A stretch of 64,000 nt of DNA. Source: Warburgia ugandensis (taxonomy: Eukaryota > Streptophyta > Magnoliopsida > Canellales > Canellaceae). The stretch covers positions 5,738,001-5,802,000 of the forward strand of contig CP141135.1 in the NCBI GenBank assembly GCA_035236585.1, given 5' to 3'. Both the position numbers and the translations under genes were made by a program. This document shows, piece after piece, positions 55,332-64,000 of this stretch. The notes under the pieces are model-generated. The model had not been told where the DNA came from, made no database searches, and saw nothing but the letters and a program-made list of their open reading frames with translations. Numbering within the stretch: position 1 is the first letter of the stretch; each line of letters starts with the position of its first letter.

Positions 55332-56600
55332 AGTAATGAAAGATTGGCGGTTGGGGAGGTAGAGAAATGGAGAGAGCCTTAAAGCAGAAGTCTGAAATGG
55401 AAGGCGTGCAGAGAATTGAAGCATCCCAGATGGTCTGAATGCCAAGCTTCTATGCCATGGACCTCTTGTGGATCGTCAGCCAGGAAGAACAGTTCTGCCA
55501 ACGACAGCTTAAAGTGGCCTTCCTGATTCCATACTCTTTTCCTGAGCAATATTTTTCATTTTAGTTAGTAGCTTGTGTTAAGTTTGTGGATTGAACAAAT
55601 TGAGATCGTTCAGTTCTCGTCTTGGCTGAGTGTCTAACTCCTTAGGATCTGTAATTTCTAATTTGCAGTCACAAATACTTTGGCATATGAACTTCAGCTA
55701 GAAATATGTGGTCATTTGGTTGTCATCTAAGTAATTACTAGCCAAAAGAAAAAGGGTGGGAGAGCTGCTCCTAAAACATCCTGGCATTTCCTTAGATAAG
55801 CATGTAGCTAAGGTTGCTTGATAAGGCCTAACTCAATCTGTGCAGTTGGTAGGAAAATGCTGGAGCTTGTCTTGATTGGGTGTCGAAACAGCAAGGACTT
55901 GAGGCCTGATAAGGATTTCAACTCTGAAGAAACCAAACAAGAAAGAGTCTCCAGCCAGGTTGATGGAGATTGGGTAATTCCCAGTGTTGAAGCTCTTGAC
56001 ACTAAAACTGCTGATGGGAACAGTGAAATAAGGGACACATCTGAAAGTGTAGGAGGAAGGTGGTAATTGTAGGTGGCAGTTCTGATGCATGTATTTTGGA
56101 GTAAGGAAATTAAGTGTATGATGTGGATATATCAACAAACCTGACTAGTGGTCCCTCTCACAAGCTAGAGAAAATGCAAACCTACTTACCAAATCAAATG
56201 CAAATTATTGCCGAGAAAGGAAAGATTGAGTAATTGTAGCATTCTTTTACATGGGTTTATAGGGTTTTGGGCAAGTACGACATTGGTTTAGTATTTCTCG
56301 TCTAATAATGGATGAACTATTATTACTTTGACAAAATAAAATAAAATAGAATGAAAAAACCACTACAATAGCAAGAGAAATAGCCTCTAAGACTAACTTG
56401 ACATTGGATTCAAATGAGTGAAATTTTGGTTTGTCTACTTACAAGTCTTAATTTACCTATATCTTTTGTTTTTTTTTTTCTTAATAAATCAACGATATAG
56501 GCAGCATTAGTGCTACAATGGAGCTTTCATCTCTCATGGTGGAATCATGTCAACCAAAGAAAAAAGAAAAAATGCAAATGAAAACATGTGTTGCAGGTTG
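55332..56600. other. Intergenic DNA, no confident gene
   Basis: A frame at 55854-56066 (MLELVLIGCRNSKDLRPDKD onward, ending at TAA) follows a TGTGCAG acceptor-like site but resembles no family I know. I do not call it a gene. Confidence 0.35.
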
Positions 56601-56601
56601 G

Positions 56602-56836
56602 CGTGAAAGGTTAGATATTTCTTTCTCCTGGAAGGCTATTGGCATTTTGAAGGAAGCCAACTTTCTTGCTAAGCACAATTGTGTTTGTAAAGGGTTAGAT
56701 ATTCTTTTCATCTCCACTCTGGCTTATTTAATGTCTATGATAAAGAAGGACGAGAATACATCAGAATGTAATGTTTTATCTTTCAGATAATCCTTTCAAA
56801 TCCCATTTTCCTTAACCATACTCCTCCAAACACATG
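56602..56836 (+). mobile_element. LINE RNase H-like tail repeat, copy 1
   Basis: The frame reads WKAIGILKEANFLAKHNCVC then KGLDILFISTLAYLMSMIKK. EAN-(VAD)-LAKH---GLD-LF--TLP is the usual C-terminus of RNase H domains in plant LINE-like elements, here with the VAD triplet missing. Similar sequence recurs at 56849-56960 and 60098-60308. Catalytic residues are not present. Confidence 0.45.
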
Positions 56837-56848
56837 GGTCAAGTTAAG

Positions 56849-56960
56849 GTGAAAGGTTAGATATTCTTTTCTATTGGAAAGTTGCAGACATTTGGAGGAA
56901 GCTAACTCAGTAGGTCACTTTCTCACTAAGCACGACTGTATTTGTAAAGGGTTAGATAAT
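56849..56960 (+). mobile_element. LINE RNase H-like tail repeat, copy 2 (partial)
   Basis: Shares GTGAAAGGTTAGATATTCTT, GGAGGAAGCTAACTCAGTAG, CTAAGCACGACTGTATTTGT and AAAGGGTTAGATAATC with the copy just upstream, and GAAGCTAACTCAGTAG with the copy at 60098. Confidence 0.45.
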
Positions 56961-57020
56961 CATTTTTGTTTCACTTCCTCCGAATTTCTCCTTCTATTAT
57001 TTGTTGTTTATTTGGAATAA

Positions 57021-57023
<3 letters not shown>

Positions 57024-57080
<57 letters not shown>

Positions 57081-57096
57081 GTGTGTGTGTGTGTGT
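57024..57096. repeat. Compound (AT)n-(GT)n microsatellite
   Basis: About 27 AT units followed by CT and about eight GT units. Confidence 0.95.
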
Positions 57097-57239
57097 AGGT
57101 ATGTGTGTATGTATGCCTTACCCCTTAATGGCCTTTTAGGCATTTTGTTGTCAGTGAAGTGTTGAGTTTTAAGTTAGAAAACCAAAAAAATAACCTTAAA
57201 TGACCAGAAACCCATTAAAGGGGCCAGAATAAGGCAAAT

Positions 57240-57470
57240 GCAGGTGTAGGAATATCATTTTCCTTTTTGTTTTGTTTTCTTTTTCCTTTTAATCTTAGCA
57301 TTTCTACTAATGAGTGCCACTACAATAGAGAGATCTGTATTGGTTCCTATACGTGGCATCAAACTATCCTCTAGCATATTTCGGTTTCGTTTCTCTTTAT
57401 TATTGGTTTTTTATTAGCCCAAAAGATTATCTTTTTTGCGTACGTGCCTTTTCATGTGAGAGTGCCACAC

Positions 57471-57523
<53 letters not shown>

Positions 57524-58450
57524 TCTTAATCTTAGTATTTCTACCAGTATATGCTTCTAAAATATAGACACTTGATTTGACTACTATATGTGGGTTCCAA
57601 ACTAATTTTTTTAATTTCATTTGTTTTATCTATATAATTATCTCATAGCACTTTTTCATGTAACATCTTTCTATCCTTAAAGAGATTTTTTTATTGATAA
57701 ATGCTTTTTCTCTCTCAATGATTGGCATAGATTAAGAGTGATATTTTTTTTTTCAAATATATCTAATGACGAGTATCTTTTCTCTAAGCACACCAATGCC
57801 CTATAGCTTAGTGCTGCAAGGAGGAGTCTCTCATCTAGGTGACCAAGGTTTAAGATTATGCATAGATATGCGTGTCTATGTGTGTACCATTAAAAAAACT
57901 ATCATTTCTCTAAGCCAATGTACCTTTTTAAGAGTGGTACATGTCACTTTTTTCTTTTTCTTTTTCTTCTCAATCTTAACATTTATTCTAGATATCATTA
58001 AACTAAGGTCCTTTGCATCACTTACTAAACATGGGCCCTGACTATTTTCCTTTAATTTTATTTATTCTCTCTCTATTTTCTCATAATACTTTTTATTTTA
58101 TTTTATACTTTATTTCTATTTCAGTCCTATCCTTAAGAGAATTCTATTAATAAATGCTTTCTCTTTCTTATTGGATGGCTATTAGATTAAGGGACATCTT
58201 TTCTTTGAATCATATGTAGTTGCTATCTTTTCTCTAAGTCCTAATGTTTATCTAATAACTATTATCTCTTTCTACTCCCTTCTAGTCAAGATTATATTTC
58301 TATTCCTACCTTTTTTTATTATCTCACAACTTTTATTCTCTCTTTCTCTCTACTTTTCTTATATGTCATTTTCTATTCTAAACATTAGCACCATATCTAT
58401 TAATAAATGTCTCTCCCTCAATTTGTTGCCAATGAATATTATCAATTGAA
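57240..58450. repeat. Pyrimidine-rich diverged tandem array
   Basis: Landmarks recur in the same order. TAATCTTAGCATTTCTAC is at ~57293, TAATCTTAGTATTTCTAC at ~57527 and CAATCTTAACATTTATTC at ~57971. ATTGATAAATGC lies at ~57693, ATTAATAAATGCTTTCTC at ~58147 and ATTAATAAATGTCTCTCC at ~58398. TCTTTTCTCTAAGC and TCTTTTCTCTAAGTCC occur between them. Spacings are about 240-455 bp. The array is strongly T/C-rich on the plus strand, with no coding pattern. Confidence 0.6.
57475..57520. repeat. (CT)n microsatellite
   Basis: About 23 CT units inside the pyrimidine-rich tandem array. The reverse strand would read as GA repeats. Confidence 0.95.
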
Positions 58451-58941
58451 ATTGAATTTTTTTTAGATTTTCTTGAGATATCTATCATACATATTTCTTA
58501 CAAATTTTAGATCCAAGGGTTATCTCTATCTCTTGCCTTTTCTTGATTTGGACATCATATAGTTTTAGTTACTCATTATAGGACAATTATAGTGGCTTAA
58601 TGACTTGTGTTTGTTGTTTTTTCTTCTCTCTTGCCTATTTCTTAACAAAACCTCCAATACAAATTCTTCATCTTTTCTTTTCTTACATTCTATCTCTGAA
58701 ATGTTAGTATTTCATCTCTTTTTAGCTCTTCTAGACATATATGATTAGTCTTTGTCTAAAATGAAACGAGGTAGTATTCTTGTGCTCATGTTTTTATCTT
58801 TCTATCTCAAGTTATTTACTTACTATTAGTGCTTACCTCTTTCTAGCACTTCCTAGCAACATTTACTCTATCTAAGTTTATGTGTATGTGCAATAGAAAA
58901 CAATGTATGCTCTTTTGCATTTCTAATACTTTCTTACTATC

Positions 58942-59194
58942 CTGCACATAAGGCAATATAGCCTAATGGTTAGGCTAAGGCACCTCTCCCGTAAGTAGGT
59001 CATGGGCTCAGGTTAGCGCATCACATCCTTTAAAGGGATGTCAGGAGCTTACACGTTAAAGGGGGTATCCAAGGAATACATTTGGCCAAGGCTGTACATT
59101 GAGGGGGAGGGTCCTGATGATATGTAAGGAAAAAGTGTATATATAAAATATCTATTGGGTGTGTGAGTTACTAGCTCCAAAAAAAAAAAAAAAA
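58942..59194 (+). mobile_element. tRNA-derived SINE with poly(A) tail, complete with target-site duplication
   Basis: The head has an A-box-like TAGCCTAATGGTTAGGC and a B-box-like GGTCATGGGCTCAGGTT ~36 bases on, then a ~170 bp body and a 16-base A run ending at 59194. It is flanked by ACTTTCTTACTATC (58928-58941) and ACTTTCTCACTATC (59195-59208), a 14 bp duplication with one mismatch. The poly(A) tail and different body separate it from Au. It is not a tRNA gene: the sequence after the head does not close a cloverleaf. Confidence 0.82.
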
Positions 59195-59208
59195 ACTTTC
59201 TCACTATC

Positions 59209-60097
59209 ACAAGATGTATAGTGTATTGTTAGTAGTTTGCCTCCCATGTTCATTCAATCCTTATACTATTATATTTGTCAACCTATGTTATATATTGTCT
59301 TTTGAATTAGTTTCAATGGTAGATACAATAATGTTATAAGAGAGTTAGGTAAATTGACAAAGATGGTTTCAATGTAAGGAATAGTATGTTAACCATTATG
59401 CTATTTTTTCTTTTTTGAAAAGTTATGTTAAGTAAAGTTAGGCACTGTTTTTTCCTATATCATTTCTAATTATATGATATAGTCCTGGCTTTTCTCTTCC
59501 TAACTAGAGTATATAAGATCTTCAAACTTTAGATCTATACATGGGTTATTTCAACAACTAAATACTCATTTCAATGACCAGGTGACTTGTTTGACCATGG
59601 TCATTGCTAATAGATCCAATAGAGTTATATAGATATAGTAAACAAAATACCCACTAGTAGTCTAAAGCTACTTTTCATGGACAAAAGCATCCCTTGATCA
59701 CAATTTAAGTCTTCCGAAGTTATGAATAATTAAATTTGAGAGAAGGCCCCATTGGTTGTTGATATGTAAGGAGTCATTATAAAATGGACCAATTATTTTG
59801 ATAGTAAATTTTTTCTTAATAATACTTAATGTTCTAAGTTAAAACTATCTTTATATAATCAAACAGAGTTTGATAAATAATTATGACAAACATGTTTTTC
59901 TCCATAGGATTATTTTATTATGATTTTTACACCATAAGTTACCACAGAAACAACTAAGTAACCCAAATTTACATACATTTACATATTAATGGGAATGGAA
60001 ATAAACTGTTTTCTGAAAAAGAAATTACAGGGGTATAGAAAAAGTTATTCTTTAGTTCTGAAAGGAATATATGGCCAAAATGTAATTGCTCATTTTG
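59209..60097. other. Intergenic DNA, no gene seen
   Basis: Very AT-rich, with no recognisable exon or repeat. Confidence 0.45.
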
Positions 60098-60308
60098 AGA
60101 AGCTAACTCAGTAGCTGGCCTTCTTGCCAAGCACGTGTGTTGTAAAATGTTGGATATTAATTTCTTTTCTACTCTTGCTGATTTAATCACTATGATAAGA
60201 AAGAAAGAGAATACATTAGAATGTAATGTTTTATCTTTCATCCATAATATTGGCTTGGGATAATCCTTTAAAATCCCATTTCCCTTAACCAGACTTCCCC
60301 AAAAACAT
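60098..60308 (+). mobile_element. LINE RNase H-like tail repeat, copy 3
   Basis: GAAGCTAACTCAGTAG, CTTGCCAAGCACGTGTG, ATTAGAATGTAATGTTTTAT and AATCCCATTTCCCTTAACCA match copies 1 and 2 and extend the shared 3' sequence of copy 1. About 3.4 kb separates it from copy 1. Confidence 0.45.
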
Positions 60309-60865
60309 GAGTACTTTCATTTCAATTCCTTTTAAAATAATTTTTCAAAATCCAAGTTCACTCTTTTCCTTTCACCATCTTTTGTTTATTTTGAAATTGG
60401 AAATTAAGTGGTACCATTCTCTCTCTATTTGCCTTCTAACTGCTGCCCAGAGTCATCTCTTTCACCCTTCTCAAACCCCACTTCCTCCCGTCTCTTTCCT
60501 TCTCTCTCATTTTTCATTCATTCTCTCAAGTCCGTATGCACATGCCTAAGTATTTACTCAGCACAACCACATGGTCTGTCTTAAATAGAAGAACAGATCA
60601 CGACATGAATGAATGCGTGCCTTACAAGGAAAGCTGCAGTACGTAGCTGCTATCACCTGGTTAAATGCAGGGAGGCGCCAAGTTTTACGTGAAAGGCTTC
60701 GTAAATTTTATGATTATGATTTGTCCTACCTTGGATATATTGCAGACCAAAAATCTCCATGAATATGAAAATCATATTCTTCAGTTGAGAGTCTTCCAAT
60801 TCTCGTGATGATTGGAATGACACACATCCAAATTTAAAGAGATTAGATGAATTGTTTAGATGATA

Positions 60866-61050
60866 AGGGGAGCCTTGGTGCAATTGTAAAGTTGTCATCG
60901 TGTGACTTTGAGATCATGGGTTCAAGGGGTGAAAACAGCCTCTTGCAAAAAATACACACAAGATAAATCTGCATATTATAGACCCTTGTAGTCCACCCCT
61001 TTCCAGGACCCTGCATAAGAGGGAGGTTCATGCAATGGGGCTACCCTTTT
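60866..61050 (+). mobile_element. Au SINE, full length, with target-site duplication
   Basis: Forward copy from GGGGAGCCTTGGTGCAATTG to CAATGGGGCTACCCTTTT. GATGAATTGTTTAGAT (60846-60861) and GATGAATTGGTTGGAT (61051-61066) form a 16 bp duplication with two mismatches. Confidence 0.9.
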
Positions 61051-61066
61051 GATGAATTGGTTGGAT

Positions 61067-62241
61067 CAACTCAAGGTGATCCTTCGAGTGAAGTGGGAAG
61101 AGAGGCTGGACCTTACCATGTAGCTATGAATTATTGTTGTGTCAATTATAGAAATGGCTTTGCCTATGTTGATGGTCCATTAAGCTAGATCCTAATGCAA
61201 GTCGTACCATGCATGCGTGCTACCAGAGGCATAGATAGACCCACCAAGTTCATTTCAATATAAAACAACTTCCATGCAATGAATTCAAAGTTGAGCCGCC
61301 CATTAACTTTTCTTAATGAGAGTAGGAGAACCAGCTAAGGCGGTCCGTGTGCCCAACTGAAATTTAAGCAGCTCATAAAAATACATGTGATTGGTGAGGT
61401 TACGTCAATTTTTAGACCTACGAGATTACTCTATAAGGATAATCATTGGACCCGTGGGATTATTCTAGGGGACCTACATCAAACATTTGAGCTTTGCAAT
61501 TCAATGCATTATATGATAAAAACCACCGAGTGGTCTACGTTACTGACAGCATGGTTTAAAAACTCAAAAACTTGGCTTGACTCGAAAGTTGGTCAAGTAG
61601 AGTCAGCTCCAAAACTCTACAAAAAATAACAAATACTCGAGTTTAACCCAACACTAATCCATCAATTACAGAAAACAGAATTACAAATTCACAATTTCTA
61701 TGTAAGAAAAGTATCTTATATCAATCAATTGCTGCTAGCTAGCTTACAAGGACGTGTGATGCCGACTGTTGGTTGATCCAAACCATGTATCCTCCCTACA
61801 ATTTTCACTGATGGAAGTGAAGAAAAACTCCATAGGAGACCCTGAAAAGAGCAGATCATGACAAGGGGAACAAATTTGAAGCTCAAAACTTTTGAGCAGA
61901 ATGGGAGGGTAAGCAACTCCAAACGAGTTAATCGAACTCAATTTGATCGAGTTGAGTAGAACACTCAAAAAGCCCAGCAAAAATAAAAAACACTCGAGCA
62001 GGATGAGTTTCTTAGCTTGTTGACTCAAATTTCTATTGACTCAAGTTAACTCGGACGAATTTTCCAGTTGAATCCTGAGTTTTAAAACTATAATCGACAG
62101 CTTAGAATTGTGTTTGACATGAGCATTCAATGGATTAATCGTATGCTTGCATCTCACATGTTTTATCTTAACTTCACTTAATTCGATCCATTCTCCTAGC
62201 TAGAGGTCACCATGTTACATTTTTGGAGGTCAGAAAGCAAA
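61067..62241. other. Intergenic DNA, no gene seen
   Basis: No exon, RNA gene or named repeat recognised. Confidence 0.45.
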
Positions 62242-62419
62242 GGAGAGCTTTGGTGCACTGGTAAAGTTGTTGTCATGCTACCTTGAAGTCACGGGTTCAA
62301 GGTGTAAAAATAGCCTCTTACAAAAATACAAAGCAAGACTGCATGCTATAGACCCTTTTAGTCCACCCTTCCTCGGTCCTTGCATACACGAGAACTTTGT
62401 GCACGGAGGCTGTTCCTTT
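62242..62419 (+). mobile_element. Au SINE, full length
   Basis: Forward copy from GGAGAGCTTTGGTGCACTGG through GAAGTCACGGGTTCAAGGTG and ACAAAAATACAAAGCAAG to GGAGGCTGTTCCTTT. Moderately diverged. Confidence 0.87.
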
Positions 62420-63009
62420 GAAGTGATACATCTAATTATATACAGATATCTGGCAAACCGACAACAGTGTACACTGTGAGGCAGGCTGAAATTCTGCTGC
62501 TTAAAGATAGTTATGGCATGTTCAACAAGGGGGATATTTACTAGCATGTCAAGTGCTGAAAATTCTGCCACTCCTTACTCCCTTATTTCCGGGTTTAAGT
62601 AACTAAAGGACGGATTGCATTAGTCAGGTAGGTTATGGGTCACCCATGAAGAGAGAGAGCAGATTAGAGGTTAGAGACCAGCGGAATACGCAAGTTGTGA
62701 AAGTCTAATGGGCACCGAACTGATCGATCAAAGACGTGATCAAGTAGTATGAAAGGGAACCATAGAAGCAAATTCAGTAATACCTGCTTGCAAAACTGAA
62801 CTTAGATTATGGGGTGCCATACACCGTCTTGAGTCTTAGTTATTTTTACCTGGATCTTGGTCTTAGTTGGTTCGCTCAATTCCCTCACCCATGGCTCCAT
62901 TAGGCTCTAGTTAGCAGCACAGGTGGCATGCATATCTCGCAGTTGGAGTGGATACCTGCAGTAGGAGTACTGAAGGAGTAGCACCTGCAGTCTTATCAGT
63001 ATAATTGGT

Positions 63010-63830
63010 TGTTGCAATCTGCTCTTAGATAATTGCCTATTTTGTTGCAGGTAGATGTAGCTCTATTATATAAGGAACATGTCAAGCATGAAGAGGAGAG
63101 CAGGAAAAACTAATCGCTATTGTGAATCTGAAGGTTACTGGTTCGTCAAAATACCAGGTCCCTGTTACACTTTCTATGTTTGTTACAGCAGGATTTTTAA
63201 TGTCTTCCTGTACAGGTAACAACAGTGGTATCAGAGCTGGTATGGATCTTCAGGAGAAAATGTCTAAATTGGAAGATACTGTGGCAGCATTAGCCAATGG
63301 CCAGAAGAACTCATCAATCACGTTACAGAGAAGTTAGAGAAGATGAGCCAGCAGTTCTCCAATGGGAACGAAAAAGGAGAGGCTTCCAACAACCAAACAG
63401 GAGAAAGACTGCAGCTGCTACTCCGTTTACTCCTACAGATGTCTACTCCAACTGTAAGATATGCATGCCACCTGTGCTGCTAGCAGATATCTACACCACT
63501 GTACTGCTAACACTCTACCTCCTGGCTGGTTCGATTAGTTCGATCATCAATAGCTTGGCTAGCATCCACTGGTATAGTCCTTCAATTCAATGCAATGCTG
63601 CTTCTATAGGATGCCCAATATACACCGGATCTACATACCATCCTGTTTATGCTATTTTGCCGGATTGTTCCATATTATTGAAGTTCTTTTGGTGGTCCAA
63701 GGTGGTCAGACTTCACCTGCACCAAGGACTAGAAGTACAAGGTGGGCTTAATTAACTTAAACGTACATCATTCAGCTGGTAGGTCTCATCTTAGTTAGGC
63801 CAGCCACGGTCCAAAAATCTTCTTCATTGA
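63010..63830 (+). mobile_element. 5' end of a degraded LTR retrotransposon
   Basis: A primer-binding site TGGTATCAGAGC lies at 63226-63237, complementary to the 3' end of initiator tRNA-Met, as in most plant Copia and many Gypsy elements. It sits just after a CA (63223-63224) that would end the 5' LTR. Within the LTR there is a TATA-like TATTATATAAGG near 63064. The LTR's left border could not be fixed and may be further left than given. A short gag-like beginning (MDLQEKMSKLEDTVAALANG) follows the primer-binding site. The element is broken, and no pol domain is visible before the SINE at the window edge. Superfamily undecided. Confidence 0.6.
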
Positions 63831-63968
63831 GTGATTCTAGTTCATATTAAAATGGATGGTTTTGAAATTTTAAAAACAATGGTAAAAGAACTACCTATTT
63901 TATGAGATTCTTGAGGCATATTGTCATGGATTAGCAAATGAGTGGCCATAATCACTAGAAAGCTAAAA

Positions 63969-64000
63969 GAGCAGCCTTGGTGTGCGAAGTTCCCATCTAT
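63969..64000 (-). mobile_element. Au SINE, cut by the window edge
   Basis: AGCAGCCTTGGTGTGCGAAG then TTCCCATCTAT is the reversed 3' end of Au. The rest lies beyond position 64000. Confidence 0.72.

Noticed and set aside
55818-56066. 82-residue open frame as a gene
   Set aside because: No family resemblance, and no supporting exon on either side; left as unassigned intergenic sequence.
57766-58041. 91-residue open frame
   Set aside because: Falls in the pyrimidine-rich tandem array, with composition driven by T runs.
58942-59030. Possible tRNA gene
   Set aside because: The A-box and B-box-like words are present, but the sequence does not close acceptor and T stems. A poly(A) tail and flanking duplication show a SINE.
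1-64000. CRISPR arrays, operons, phage or plasmid genes
   Set aside because: None seen. The spliced genes and SINEs show nuclear plant DNA.

Overview
This is nuclear DNA from a flowering plant. The evidence is spliced genes with GT-AG introns, plant-type orthologues (a tomosyn-like protein, HMGB, GET1, AATF, an hnRNP H/F-like RRM protein, a PPR protein, TANGO2), AT-rich intergenic DNA and about 18 copies of the angiosperm Au SINE. The species cannot be read from the sequence. All exon models were built by hand from reading frame, splice sites and remembered family sequence, and no search was run.

Layout. 1-2103 (+): last six exons of a tomosyn/Lgl-type protein with an R-SNARE-like tail. 2104-9913: intergenic, with SINEs, MITE-like foldbacks and a G-box-bearing promoter region. 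9914-11042 (+): HMGB, seven exons. 11043-16410: intergenic, with SINEs, a foldback and a LINE fragment. 16411-22811 (+): GET1, seven exons. 22812-24984: intergenic. 25035-26345 (-): decayed two-cupin (glutelin type-D-like) pseudogene. 28464-35701 (+): AATF, fourteen coding exons. 36451-37786: second copy of the cupin-pseudogene segment. 37919-41700 (+): two-RRM protein, two exons split by a 3 kb intron. 43498-45006 (+): intronless P-class PPR protein. 46522-50573 (-): TANGO2, five exons. 50574-64000: repeat-rich DNA with SINEs, a nested LTR-type fossil, LINE RNase H-like repeats, a pyrimidine-rich diverged tandem array, a poly(A) SINE and, at the right edge, the 5' end of a degraded LTR retrotransposon.

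The genes are unrelated housekeeping loci (vesicle fusion, chromatin, tail-anchored protein insertion, 40S biogenesis, RNA binding, organelle RNA metabolism, TANGO2 function). There is no operon or pathway cluster. HMGB and AATF both carry telo-box motifs just upstream of the start codon.

The most informative structure is a direct duplication of about 1.3-1.8 kb on either side of AATF. Its left copy contains an Au SINE that the right copy lacks, giving a filled/empty site pair. I saw no new protein system. The unusual content is in repeat architecture: nested and dated insertions, intronic copies of an exon-donor junction in TANGO2, and an apparently uncatalogued tandem array.
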